From assembly GCA_048268105.1 (NCBI GenBank), contig JBLWWH010000004.1:62001-126000 (forward strand): a stretch of DNA of 64,000 nucleotides, in the 5' to 3' direction. Both the position numbers and the translations under genes were made by a program. The notes beneath the pieces were generated by a model. That model did not search any database. It was not told where the DNA came from and worked only from the letters and a program-made list of their open reading frames with translations. Position 1 is the first letter of the stretch. Each line of letters opens with the position of its first letter. This stretch comes from Profundicola sp048268105. GTDB taxonomy: Bacteria; Bacteroidota; Bacteroidia; Flavobacteriales; Weeksellaceae. Shown in pieces: positions 28,701 through 36,799 of this stretch.

Positions 28701-29446
28701 CTCAAAAAGTATTTGAAGAAGCTGGTGCGGAGGTGAATTCATTTATCTTTAATAATTTAAATCAAGAGTATTTAGAGAAATCTGTTGAAAAGTTCACTTC
28801 TCTATTAAATCATGCTCAAATCATGGTTTTATCTGGTGGTTTCTCAGCAGGGGATGAGCCAGACGGATCAGCTAAGTTTATTGTTTCTGTGCTTAAAAAT
28901 CCAAGAATCAAAGATGCTGTTCATGGTCTTATTGCGCGTGGAGGATTGATTTTAGGAATTTGTAATGGCTTCCAGGCCTTGATTAAATCAGGTTTAGTAC
29001 CTTATGGTGAAATCAGAACTTTAGACGAAAATTCACCAACATTAGCACACAATAAAATAGGAAGACACATTTCTCAAATGGTTGATGTGAAGGTGGTTAA
29101 CGATCATTCTCCTTGGTTGAGAGGAATGAAAGATAAGATCTATAGAATTCCAATTTCACATGGTGAAGGAAGATTCTCTGTTAAAGATGATGTTCTACAA
29201 GTTTTAATTGCGAATGGACAAGTGGCAACACAATATGTAGATGCCATAGGTGAACCATCTATCGATATGCCATTCAACCCTAATGGATCTTATATGGGAG
29301 TAGAAGGTATTACCGATAAAACAGGTAGAATCTTTGGTAGAATGGGGCATCCAGAGCGGTATAGAAAAGGATTGTTATGTAATATTCCAGATGCTGCGTT
29401 TATGGATATCTTTAAAAACGGTGTTGAATATTTCAAGAAAGATTAA
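25706..29446 (+). CDS. purL: Phosphoribosylformylglycinamidine synthase, large fused form
   Basis: 1246 residues, the long single-chain FGAM synthase with its own glutaminase domain. It makes FGAM from FGAR, ATP and glutamine in purine synthesis. Order: N-terminal PurS-like region, linker, two PurM-like ATPase halves (with TYWSDHCRHTTF, FKNETHNHPTEIEPFGG, GAGGVSVAIGE, GGKDSMSGT), then the class I amidotransferase (about 980-1246). The catalytic Cys1086 is in GICNGFQAL, with His1215 and Glu1217 in GHPER. purC lies downstream at 31482 but is separated by a TonB receptor gene, so this is not one purine operon. Confidence 0.97.
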   Translation: MNRRVFIEKRPAFDHLSETVSQDLKMLGGNIQLKVFIVYDIFNLSDEEFEDVAETVFADPVMDILHTTQPDLTSYPYTLAVEFLPGQFDQRADSAEQAVQLITNNDQVKIRTALLYAFQDLPTSKIEEVKKLLINTVDARQKNMEALKIPQNPVPEDVPVIDGFIDIDGEELQAFYKEWEFSFGLDDLGFIQDYFKKEQRNPTETELKVLDTYWSDHCRHTTFMTELENIEFNGDFKETLEEIFQRYLQIRKDLGREHKPISLMDFGTIAAKYFRAEGKLENLVISDEINACTIEIEAEIDGEKEPWYLLFKNETHNHPTEIEPFGGASTCVGGAIRDPLSGRAFVYQAMRITGSANPLEPIENTREGKLPQRKITKEAASGYSSYGNQIGLATSLVNEIYHEGYKAKRMEVGFVMGAAPVDWVKRENPSIGDKVIVLGGKTGRDGVGGATGSSKTQTIDAIDKMSAEVQKGDAVQERKIQRLFRKPEATTLIKKSNDFGAGGVSVAIGEIAEGVKVNLDALPVKYDGLNGTELAISESQERMAVVIAPENVAEFIRLANEENILAVEVGEVTDKNRLEISYKGRKIVDLDRDFLDTAGCSKKNDATVDLKPLPKKENKEFNQENFISTLKELNVASQKGLIEKFDSTVGQTTVLLPLGGKNQFTPALSSVHTLPVLGRNSQTVSMASWGYSPELSSENTLIGGAYAVVESVSRIVGSGGKREDIRLSFQEYYESLGDDPKKWGKPLSSLMGALDAQLELEIAAIGGKDSMSGTFEELTVPPTLISFAAAPGHISNVISPEFKRSGHFVYLFEHKPQENGMPNYEQLRDTYEEIHQLIKDETIVSAQIIKNGGLVTALAQMSFGNNVGADIETNLPMFKPMLGSLLLETTEELDQFTKLGTISFDDQLTINGQTFVINDLLKAWLSTFEELFPTGIKEALAEFTEEMEDATRNGATIAGAEITEEDRLKDDQHDRHAVVDGKPKVVLPIFFGTNCEYETQKVFEEAGAEVNSFIFNNLNQEYLEKSVEKFTSLLNHAQIMVLSGGFSAGDEPDGSAKFIVSVLKNPRIKDAVHGLIARGGLILGICNGFQALIKSGLVPYGEIRTLDENSPTLAHNKIGRHISQMVDVKVVNDHSPWLRGMKDKIYRIPISHGEGRFSVKDDVLQVLIANGQVATQYVDAIGEPSIDMPFNPNGSYMGVEGITDKTGRIFGRMGHPERYRKGLLCNIPDAAFMDIFKNGVEYFKKD

Positions 29447-29472
29447 TCCATATTTCGATAAAGATTTTAAAC

Positions 29473-29506
29473 CAAGCTACTTAAGTCATTTGCCTTAAGT
29501 AGCTTG
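29473..29506 (+). terminator. Hairpin after purL
   Basis: 13-bp perfect stem CAAGCTACTTAAG (29473-29485) with CTTAAGTAGCTTG (29494-29506). The T tract after it is poor, so termination is likely but not certain. Confidence 0.7.
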
Positions 29507-29583
29507 ATTCGTTTTATTCAAAATTTTCTGGTTTTTACGGATACAAAAGAATATTTTTAATGATGATTCAATAAATAAAAGGC

Positions 29584-29591
29584 TATTTTTG
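29584..29591 (+). promoter_or_regulatory. -7 box of the second TonB receptor gene
   Basis: TATTTTTG 27 nt before the ATG at 29619. No -33 partner visible. No cobalamin riboswitch is recognisable in the 172-nt gap. Confidence 0.35.
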
Positions 29592-29618
29592 AATTGAATT
29601 TTATAGTAAATTAATTCA

Positions 29619-31424
29619 ATGAAAGAAATTCTTAGTTTTTTTGTATTTATTCTCTTGAGTTTAACTGTCCTAGCTCAAGAAGAAATTCAGCTCGATAGTC
29701 TCATCACGAAAGCTAGAACCTATCCACTCACCATGAACAAAGTGGATGAAAATTACATTTTGATTACAAAACACGACATTCAAAACACTCCTTCTCAAAG
29801 CGTGGAAGAATTGATTGCTTATCAAACGGGAATCGATCTTCGTCGACGTGGTATTGATGGAATGCAGGGGGATATTTCCATTCGAGGTGGAAGTTTTGAG
29901 CAAGTTCTTCTTATTATCAATGGTGTTCGTTTATCAGACACCCAAACAGGCCACAATCTTTGGAATCTACCTTTCGATTTATCGAGTATAGAGAGAATTG
30001 AAATTATTAAAGGACCTGCCGCACGTAAATTTGGTTCCAACGCATTTGCTGGAGTCATTCATATCATCACAAAAGTTGATGACGAAAATAGCATTGCTTT
30101 ACGCGGAGTGGGAGGTAGCTATGGAACCTATGATCTAGGCTTTTCGGCTAATGCAGGTACATCAAAGTTCAAAAATAGCATCAGTGCAAATTATGGAGCA
30201 TCCGATGGGTATAGGTATAACACCGATTATAAAAAAACCAGCGCTTATTATCAAAGCTCTTTGGATATCCAACAAGGTCAAATTAATTTACAAGCTGGTT
30301 TTGTTGAGAAAAAATTCGGAGCTAATGGATTTTATGCTTCTCCAAGTTTTAAAGATCAATACGAAGAAACACAAAATTCAATTGTTAGTTTAGGCCTTGA
30401 TAAAAGAGTCAATAATTGGGGCTTTAAAGCTTCTACTTACTGGAAACGTGCACAAGACATGTACTTATTAAAAAAAAACGACCCTAGTTTCTATAGAAAT
30501 ATGCATATCGGAAATAATGTTGGAGTAGAAGCCTCAGCTAGTTTTATTAATGCATTGGGGGTAACCGGTATTGGTGCTGAATTTAGGAAAGAAATGCTAC
30601 GTAGCAATAGCTTAGGAAGTCATGACAGAGAAATCAGCTCTATGTTTTTAGAACACAATTTTTCTTTATTCGATAATAAATTAAACATTACACCTGGATT
30701 CAACTGGACAAACTATTCCAACCGTGGTGATTTTTTCTATCCAGGTTTAGAAGTTGGGTATGAAATCAATAAATTCAACAAACTATACGCGCACGCAGCC
30801 AAAGTACACAGAATTCCTTCTTACACCGAATTGTTTTACGATAGCCCAGTGGAGGTAGGAAATGAAGATTTAAATCCAGAAACCGCAAATTCATTTGAGT
30901 TAGGATATCGCTATGTGCAACCCACATTTGTGGGAAAACTGAGCTTATTCTACAAACAAACTGGTGATGCCATCGATTGGGTAAAGCAAAGCGAATCCGA
31001 TGCTTGGCAAGCTTATAACGTTGCAGATATAGATGTAAAAGGAGTGGAGTTGACCATGCGCAAGAGCTTCACAGGATTTATAAGCTCCCTTGAGTTGGGA
31101 TATACATATTTGGATAAAACCTTTGCCAATGAAGATTTCGAAATGTCTAAAAATGTTTTAGATAATCTTAGAAATCATGTGGTTTTAAAAATGGAAAACC
31201 AATTATACAAAGACTTAAGAAGCGGAATCACCTTTCGATACCTAGATCGTATCGCTTTAGATAATTACAGTCTTTTGGACGCAAAATTAGATTACAGAAA
31301 ATCAAATTGGAATCTGTTCACATCCTTCAATAATATACTAGGAACAGATTACACAGAATCTAGTTTGGTACCGATGCCTGGTTTTTGGTTTAGTTTAGGT
31401 GCAAATTATAAATTCAAATTATAA
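29619..31424 (+). CDS. TonB-dependent outer-membrane receptor, BtuB-like size
   Basis: 601 residues, close to the vitamin B12 receptor BtuB and smaller siderophore receptors. Signal peptide 1-20 (ends LTVLAQ). Plug (about 45-150) with ITKHDIQNTPSQSVEELIAYQTGIDLRRRG, DISIRGGSFEQVLLIINGVRL, ERIEIIKGPAARKFGSNAFAGVIHIITK. Barrel with a final strand ending GANYKFKL. It lacks the N-terminal carboxypeptidase-like domain of the receptor at 4920. A BtuF/FecB-like binding lipoprotein is encoded 8 kb away (39398); joint use is speculation. Ligand not determinable; cobalamin or a metal chelate are reasonable guesses. Confidence 0.93.
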   Translation: MKEILSFFVFILLSLTVLAQEEIQLDSLITKARTYPLTMNKVDENYILITKHDIQNTPSQSVEELIAYQTGIDLRRRGIDGMQGDISIRGGSFEQVLLIINGVRLSDTQTGHNLWNLPFDLSSIERIEIIKGPAARKFGSNAFAGVIHIITKVDDENSIALRGVGGSYGTYDLGFSANAGTSKFKNSISANYGASDGYRYNTDYKKTSAYYQSSLDIQQGQINLQAGFVEKKFGANGFYASPSFKDQYEETQNSIVSLGLDKRVNNWGFKASTYWKRAQDMYLLKKNDPSFYRNMHIGNNVGVEASASFINALGVTGIGAEFRKEMLRSNSLGSHDREISSMFLEHNFSLFDNKLNITPGFNWTNYSNRGDFFYPGLEVGYEINKFNKLYAHAAKVHRIPSYTELFYDSPVEVGNEDLNPETANSFELGYRYVQPTFVGKLSLFYKQTGDAIDWVKQSESDAWQAYNVADIDVKGVELTMRKSFTGFISSLELGYTYLDKTFANEDFEMSKNVLDNLRNHVVLKMENQLYKDLRSGITFRYLDRIALDNYSLLDAKLDYRKSNWNLFTSFNNILGTDYTESSLVPMPGFWFSLGANYKFKL

Positions 31425-31441
31425 ATTCGATTAGAAAAAAG

Positions 31442-31449
31442 TATCTTTG
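31442..31449 (+). promoter_or_regulatory. -7 box of purC
   Basis: TATCTTTG 32 nt before the purC ATG and just after the receptor stop. No clear TTTG at -33. Confidence 0.45.
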
Positions 31450-31481
31450 TCTACACAATTCATATCCACAAAAATTCCACC

Positions 31482-32201
31482 ATGGAAAAAAAAGAAATGC
31501 TATACGAAGGTAAAGCAAAGCAGATATATGCTACCGACAATCCCAACGAAGTAATTGTTTACTTCAAAGATGATGCAACTGCATTCAATGCGCAAAAGCG
31601 TGGTAGTTTCGACCACAAAGGGACAATGAACAACGCTATTACGGTACTCATTTTCGAATACCTGAGAGACAATGGAATCCCAACTCATTTCATCAAAAGT
31701 CTAAACGACCGCGAGCAATTAGTTAAAAAAGTAGATATTGTTCCCTTGGAATTCGTAACGCGCAACTACATCGCCGGAAGTATGGCAAAACGTCTAGGTC
31801 TAGAAGAGGGCGGAAAATGCGAAAACACGGTTTACGATATTTGCTACAAAAATGATGACCTTGGAGATCCGCTTATCAACGATGATCATGCAGTATTATT
31901 AGGTGCTGCAACTTATGATGAGTTGCTAGATATGTACGAACTTACCGCTGACATCAACGACTTGTTGATAGAATTATTCGATGAGGCTGGGCTTATACTT
32001 GCCGATTCCAAAATCGAATTAGGTAAAACCATGGATGGCGAACTGGTATTGGCAGATGAAATTTCTCCAGACACTTGTCGCTTGTGGGATAAGGAAACTG
32101 GTAAAAAATTAGACAAAGACCGTTTCAGAAGAGACTTGGGCGAGGTGTCTGAAGCTTATTTAGAAGTTCATGAGCGCTTATTAAAAATCTTAAAGAAATA
32201 A
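31482..32201 (+). CDS. purC: SAICAR synthase (phosphoribosylaminoimidazole-succinocarboxamide synthase)
   Basis: 239 residues. It ligates aspartate to CAIR in purine synthesis, using ATP. Seen: MLYEGKAKQIYAT at the ATP site, DATAFN, PLEFVTRNYIAGSMAKRLGL, and LADSKIELGKTMDGELVLADEISPDTCRLW, the SAICAR signature with catalytic acidic residues. Complete single-domain enzyme. It has its own -7 box and a strong terminator. Confidence 0.97.
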   Translation: MEKKEMLYEGKAKQIYATDNPNEVIVYFKDDATAFNAQKRGSFDHKGTMNNAITVLIFEYLRDNGIPTHFIKSLNDREQLVKKVDIVPLEFVTRNYIAGSMAKRLGLEEGGKCENTVYDICYKNDDLGDPLINDDHAVLLGAATYDELLDMYELTADINDLLIELFDEAGLILADSKIELGKTMDGELVLADEISPDTCRLWDKETGKKLDKDRFRRDLGEVSEAYLEVHERLLKILKK

Positions 32202-32208
32202 ACTATAC

Positions 32209-32238
32209 AAGCCGATCTATTCACTAGGTCGGCTTTTT
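32209..32238 (+). terminator. Terminator after purC
   Basis: Stem AAGCCGATCT (32209-32218) with AGGTCGGCTT (32226-32235), one wobble, then T run. Confidence 0.88.
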
Positions 32239-32639
32239 TATTGGGTTATATTAGCTAGGGCGAATTTTTATCTTGTCATTAAATTAACAAGATAAAAACC
32301 GGGCTTTTTGTTCCAATCTTGTCATGATTTGCCGACAAAAAATCGCACAAAAAGAGCTTCTAAGGTCGCTTTTTTATGCTGTTTTTTGTTAGCGCCAAAT
32401 CATCACAAGGATTTCCACGTCAATCCCTTTCGCAACTCCGCGCCCAACATACTGTTTAAAATAAAACCTAGAAATGCCTGCCCAAACCCAATCCCATAGG
32501 TGATTGTGCAACTCATTGAGAATAAATCCTATCTCTCATGTAGACTAAATTAGACTTGTTGCAAGTCGACTCTTTTCTGCTGCTATACCTTCGACATTCC
32601 TCGTAAATTCCGTATATTTAGCAACATTAATTATATTCT
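32239..32639. other. Gene-free stretch with a long inverted repeat and a REP-like region
   Basis: No credible gene. It contains a perfect 12-bp inverted repeat (separate entry), a third partial copy of ATCTTGTCAT at 32317-32326, a C-rich, purine-poor segment (about 32330-32500), and a short stem-loop GGATT (32409-32413) / AATCC (32422-32426). From memory, intergenic elements with a GGATT...AATCC core are common in Bacteroidota genomes, so a REP element is my best guess. A GTATATTTA motif precedes polA near 32611. Confidence 0.45.
32265..32298. repeat. Perfect 12-bp inverted repeat
   Basis: TTTTTATCTTGT (32265-32276), 10-nt loop, ACAAGATAAAAA (32287-32298). It could be a terminator read from either side, an operator, or the end of a mobile element. 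It is not followed by a good T tract on the plus strand. Confidence 0.8.
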
Positions 32640-35447
32640 ATGAGTTCTACCCAAAACGATAAACGCTTATTCCTATTAGATGCTTATGCATTGATTTTTA
32701 GAGGTTATTATGCATTTATTAAAAATCCACGAATCAATTCCAAAGGACTCAATACATCTGCTATTATGGGTTTTATGAATGCGCTACTGGATGTGGTAAA
32801 GCGTGAACAGCCCTCCCACTTGGCTGTTGTTTTCGATGTGGGTAAAAAAGACACAATTCGCCATGAATATTTCCCAGAATATAAAGCCAATAGAGATGAA
32901 ACGCCAGAAGGTATTAAAGTCGCAGTTCCTTTTATCATAGAGATTCTAGAGGCCATGCATATTCCGGTGATGTATGCAGAAGGCTATGAGGCAGACGATG
33001 TAATCGGCACTTTGGCCAAACAAGCCGAAAAAGAAGGCTTCACCACCTATATGATGACGCCCGACAAAGACTTTGCACAGTTGGTTTCGAATAATATTAA
33101 AATGTATAAACCATCTTCGCGCGGAAATGGGGTTGAAATATGGGGTGTTGATGAAGTAAAAGAAAAATTCGGAGTAGATGATCCAATCAAAATCATAGAT
33201 TATCTCGGAATGATGGGAGATAGCGCCGATAATATTCCAGGGATTCCCGGTATTGGACCTAAAACCGCTCAAAAGCTTTTGACGGCCTATGGTAGTATGG
33301 AAGGTTTGTATGAGAATTTAGATAAGCTAAAAGGAAAGCAAAAAGAAAATGTTACCAATTTCAAAGAACAAGCATTCCTTTCCAAAAAGTTGGCTACGAT
33401 CCTTACAGACGCACCCGTTGAATTCTGTGAAAAACAATACAATGTAGATACACCTGATTTTGATAAAGTAAAAGAAATATTCACCGAGCTCGAGTTCAGA
33501 AGAATGCTAGAGAATCTTTATAGAACTTATGGTGTAGAGGATAAAATCGACGAAAACAAGCCCGAAATTTCTACCGGCGATCAAATGTCTATGTTTGTTT
33601 CAAACGACAATGACGAAGTGGTGGTGAGCGATTCAGGATTTAGAACCATAGAAACCCAAGATCATTTCTATCAATTGGTAGACTCACCAATGGGTAGGAG
33701 TTTGTTGCTCAAAAAACTTTTAAAACAAAAAGAAGTTTGTATCGACTGCGAAACGACAGGCTTAAATGCATTAGAAGCAGAATTGGTTGGTTTAGCCTTT
33801 TCCTACGAAGCCGGGAAAGGTTTTTATGTCTCTTTTCCAGAAGACTTTGATGAGGCAAAGGCAATTGTAGAAGAATTTAGAGAAGTTTTAGAGCATTCTG
33901 AAATCTTAAAAATTGGTCAGAACCTCAAGTATGATATGAAAGTTTTATATAAATATGGTATAGAAATCAAGGCACCTATTTATGATACCATGGTAGCGCA
34001 TTATATTATTAATTCAGATATGCGACATGGAATGGATGTATTGTCTGAGACCTATTTGAAGTATAAACCAGTTGATATTGAAACTTTAATTGGCAAAAAG
34101 GGGAAAAATCAAAAAAACTTCAGACAGATAGATATTGATGTTCAAACAAAGTATGCTGTAGAGGACACCGATATTACTTTGCAACTAAAGCATGTTTTTG
34201 ATCCAATGATTAAAGAAGTTGAAGCTACTAAATTGGTAGAAGAAATAGAATTTCCATTGGTGGGAGTTTTAGCCAACATGGAGCGGAACGGAATTAAAAT
34301 AGATGTTGATGCTCTAAATCAAATGTCTGCGAAATTGGCTGATGAACTAGGTGCATTAGAAGAAAATATCTTCAAAGCAGCAGGGTCTGAGTTTAATGTG
34401 AATTCTCCAAAACAATTAGGAGAAGTATTGTTTGATACGCTTCAAATCGTTGAAAAACCTAAAAAGACAAGAACAGGACAATACAAAACATCAGAAGATG
34501 TTTTGGTTGAACTTAAGGACAAGCACGAAATTGTAAACCATGTTTTAGAATATCGTCAAATCCAAAAATTAAAATCTACCTATGTAGATGCTTTACCCAA
34601 TGAGGTGAGTCCAAAAACCGGTAGAATTCATACAACATTTGCCCAAACGATTGCCTCTACTGGTCGATTAGCTTCTAATAATCCTAACCTACAGAATATT
34701 CCCATCAGAACAGAAAGAGGAAGGGAAGTTAGAAAAGCATTTGTTGCCAAAGATGATAATCATGTGCTATTAGCAGCTGATTATTCTCAAATTGAATTAC
34801 GTTTAATCGCAGGAATGAGTGGGGACGAAGCTATGACAACTTCTTTCTTAAATGGAGAAGATATTCATGCGGCTACTGCAGCACGTGTTTTTAACATTCC
34901 TATCGAGGAAGTAACTAGAACACAAAGAAACCATGCTAAAACCGTCAATTTTGGTATTATATATGGTGTTTCTGCATTTGGTTTAAGTAATCAAACAGAC
35001 TTATCTAGAAGTGAATCAAAAGATTTAATTGATATTTATTTTGAAACTTATCCAAGATTGAAAGAATATATGGACGAGCAGGTTGCTTTTGCTAGAAAGC
35101 ATGCTTATGTTGAAACCTTATTGGGTAGAAGAAGATATTTGCCAAGTATTAATTCAGCCAATTTTGTGGTTAGAAGTCAATCTGAGAGAAATGCTATTAA
35201 TGCTCCCGTACAAGGAAGTGCAGCCGATATAATCAAATTGGCCATGGTGAAGCTTCATGAAACATTAAAGGATTATAAAACCAAAATGTTACTTCAGGTA
35301 CATGATGAATTGGTGTTTGAAGTACCAAAAGATGAAGTAGATCACATACAACCCATCATAAAATCAACTATGGAACAGGCTTTAACATTTAAAATTCCTT
35401 TGGTTGTTGAATGTGGAATTGCTAATAATTGGCTTGATGCGCACTAG
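32640..35447 (+). CDS. polA: DNA polymerase I
   Basis: 935 residues, full length. Three domains: 5' nuclease (about 1-300, FLLDAYALIFRGYYAF, YEADDVIGTLA, IPGIPGIGPKTAQKLL), 3'-5' exonuclease (about 340-530, with intact CIDCETTGLNA, D369 and E371, so proofreading is expected), and the A-family polymerase (ADYSQIELRLIAG, HAKTVNFGIIYG, GRRRYLPSI, QVHDELVFE). It fills gaps in repair and replaces RNA primers. Single gene after the long gene-free stretch. Confidence 0.98.
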   Translation: MSSTQNDKRLFLLDAYALIFRGYYAFIKNPRINSKGLNTSAIMGFMNALLDVVKREQPSHLAVVFDVGKKDTIRHEYFPEYKANRDETPEGIKVAVPFIIEILEAMHIPVMYAEGYEADDVIGTLAKQAEKEGFTTYMMTPDKDFAQLVSNNIKMYKPSSRGNGVEIWGVDEVKEKFGVDDPIKIIDYLGMMGDSADNIPGIPGIGPKTAQKLLTAYGSMEGLYENLDKLKGKQKENVTNFKEQAFLSKKLATILTDAPVEFCEKQYNVDTPDFDKVKEIFTELEFRRMLENLYRTYGVEDKIDENKPEISTGDQMSMFVSNDNDEVVVSDSGFRTIETQDHFYQLVDSPMGRSLLLKKLLKQKEVCIDCETTGLNALEAELVGLAFSYEAGKGFYVSFPEDFDEAKAIVEEFREVLEHSEILKIGQNLKYDMKVLYKYGIEIKAPIYDTMVAHYIINSDMRHGMDVLSETYLKYKPVDIETLIGKKGKNQKNFRQIDIDVQTKYAVEDTDITLQLKHVFDPMIKEVEATKLVEEIEFPLVGVLANMERNGIKIDVDALNQMSAKLADELGALEENIFKAAGSEFNVNSPKQLGEVLFDTLQIVEKPKKTRTGQYKTSEDVLVELKDKHEIVNHVLEYRQIQKLKSTYVDALPNEVSPKTGRIHTTFAQTIASTGRLASNNPNLQNIPIRTERGREVRKAFVAKDDNHVLLAADYSQIELRLIAGMSGDEAMTTSFLNGEDIHAATAARVFNIPIEEVTRTQRNHAKTVNFGIIYGVSAFGLSNQTDLSRSESKDLIDIYFETYPRLKEYMDEQVAFARKHAYVETLLGRRRYLPSINSANFVVRSQSERNAINAPVQGSAADIIKLAMVKLHETLKDYKTKMLLQVHDELVFEVPKDEVDHIQPIIKSTMEQALTFKIPLVVECGIANNWLDAH

Positions 35448-35453
35448 TGAATT

Positions 35454-35518
35454 ATCGATTTCTCATAAAACATAGGTTATGGCTTGGTAATTAAAAAATT
35501 ATTAAGCTGAGAATCGAT
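35454..35518. repeat. Distant inverted repeat after polA
   Basis: ATCGATTTCTCA (35454-35465) and TGAGAATCGAT (35508-35518) are complementary apart from one unpaired T, with a 42-nt AT-rich loop. It starts 6 nt after the polA stop. Either a weak terminator or chance. Confidence 0.35.
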
Positions 35519-35626
35519 TGTTATTTAAATTTAATATAAATATTTAATGAACAAAATTTTCTATTGTTTAAAATTATATCTATTTTTACCTAATTAGAAC
35601 AGAAAATATTTTTAAAAATTAATTTT

Positions 35627-36568
35627 ATGAAAAAAGTTTTATTATCTTTATTAGTAGCTGGAACTGGGTTGTTGTCAGCGCAGGTAGTATCTTTCGAGCA
35701 ATCAGAAGGATTCTTTCCAGGAGATTTAAATGGTCAGGTTGAAGAATGGACTGTTACTGGTGACGGTGCTGGTGGTTTTGTTTCTGGTCAGAATGTTACG
35801 GACGCTATGGCGAGTGATGGATCACAGTCATTCCACAATGCTGAGGTTCCTGAGTATGGACCACAAGAGGACGGACCTATTATTGGAGCATTTTACAATG
35901 CATCAGAGGCAATTCCATTTGCTTCAGGTTTCACTGTTTCATATGATTTCTACGGAACTGAATGGGATGCGAACGCTACATCTGACTTTATGTTCGGTAT
36001 TGCAGATCTTGAGGCTGGTTTCTATATAACTCGAATCTATTTTAGCTATGACGGTACAGTTGTATTCGTTGGATTAGATGAAATGGGAGTGGGGCAAGCT
36101 CACCCAACTACAGGTACATGGACAACTAATACTTGGCACAATGTAAGATTAGAATATGATGGCTTATCAATGAACTTATACTTAGATGATGAGTTAATCA
36201 GTTCAGGTGCTCCTTTTGATGGAGGATCAAACGTTGATCACATTAGAATGGTACATGATAACTGGAGTGGAGATGCTTACTATGATAATATCAGATTCAA
36301 TGATACTGCAAGTACTAATGACTTAGCATCTGCGAAATCAGTTTCTGCTGTTTATCCTAACCCTGCTAAAGATGTTGTAAACATTAAATTAGCTGAGGAT
36401 TTCAACGCAGCTAAAACTTTAGTTACGGTTACAAATGTATCTGGTAAAAAAGTTGCTTCTTTTGATAGCGTTAACAAAGTAAACGTTGCTAACTTACCTG
36501 CTGGAGTTTACATCTTGACTATTACAGATGGAACTAAATCAGAAACTAAGAAGTTAATCAAGAAGTAA
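35627..36568 (+). CDS. Secreted lectin-like protein with type IX secretion sorting domain
   Basis: 313 residues. Signal peptide 1-19 (ends GLLSAQ). Residues about 20-230 form a beta-rich, concanavalin/LamG-like domain: aromatic and Asp-rich, with FTVSYDFYGTEW, WHNVRLEYDGLSMNLYLDDELI and DHIRMVHDNW. The C-terminal 75 residues are a T9SS type A sorting domain: YPNPAKDVVNIKL, VTNVSGKKVASF, LPAGVYILTI and a KKLIKK end. The protein should be exported by Sec, then moved across the outer membrane and anchored or released by T9SS. Ligand unknown, perhaps a carbohydrate. Confidence 0.88.
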   Translation: MKKVLLSLLVAGTGLLSAQVVSFEQSEGFFPGDLNGQVEEWTVTGDGAGGFVSGQNVTDAMASDGSQSFHNAEVPEYGPQEDGPIIGAFYNASEAIPFASGFTVSYDFYGTEWDANATSDFMFGIADLEAGFYITRIYFSYDGTVVFVGLDEMGVGQAHPTTGTWTTNTWHNVRLEYDGLSMNLYLDDELISSGAPFDGGSNVDHIRMVHDNWSGDAYYDNIRFNDTASTNDLASAKSVSAVYPNPAKDVVNIKLAEDFNAAKTLVTVTNVSGKKVASFDSVNKVNVANLPAGVYILTITDGTKSETKKLIKK

Positions 36569-36590
36569 TTCTAAATTAAATATCATACTA

Positions 36591-36618
36591 AACGGCTTCC
36601 AAACAATTGGAAGCCGTT
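36591..36618 (+). terminator. Hairpin after the lectin-like gene
   Basis: 12-bp perfect stem AACGGCTTCCAA / TTGGAAGCCGTT with loop ACAA. The following T tract is interrupted. Confidence 0.75.
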
Positions 36619-36742
36619 ATTGTTTGTAATCTATTTCTAATATTGATTCCTATATTAAATAAAATTACTCTTGTTTAGGAGTCTTATGTATTTTAAGGGA
36701 TATTTAATCTAATAGTTCAAATTGCACTTAATTTAAAAACAT

Positions 36743-36777
36743 AAAAAAACTCGTTGGCTCAGCCAACGAGTTTTTTA
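36743..36777. terminator. Terminator of metG, bidirectional
   Basis: Stem CTCGTTGGCT / AGCCAACGAG (36750-36759 with 36761-36770) flanked by an A run and a T run. It lies 23 nt past the metG stop on the minus strand. Confidence 0.92.
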
Positions 36778-36799
36778 ATTATTATTAATTGAATGAGAA

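Noticed and set aside
29447..29618. Cobalamin riboswitch in front of the BtuB-sized receptor gene
   Set aside because: The gap is only 172 nt and lacks a recognisable B12-box.
32308..32499. 63-codon plus-strand frame in the purC-polA gap
   Set aside because: Starts with TTG, has an odd composition (Cys, Asn, Pro rich), no promoter and no signal or domain.
32330..32500. Possible integron attC-like site in the purC-polA gap (GTTAGC and GCCCAAC present)
   Set aside because: The core sites are in the wrong order and orientation for attC (GTT... first, ...AAC last), and no integrase or cassette is nearby.
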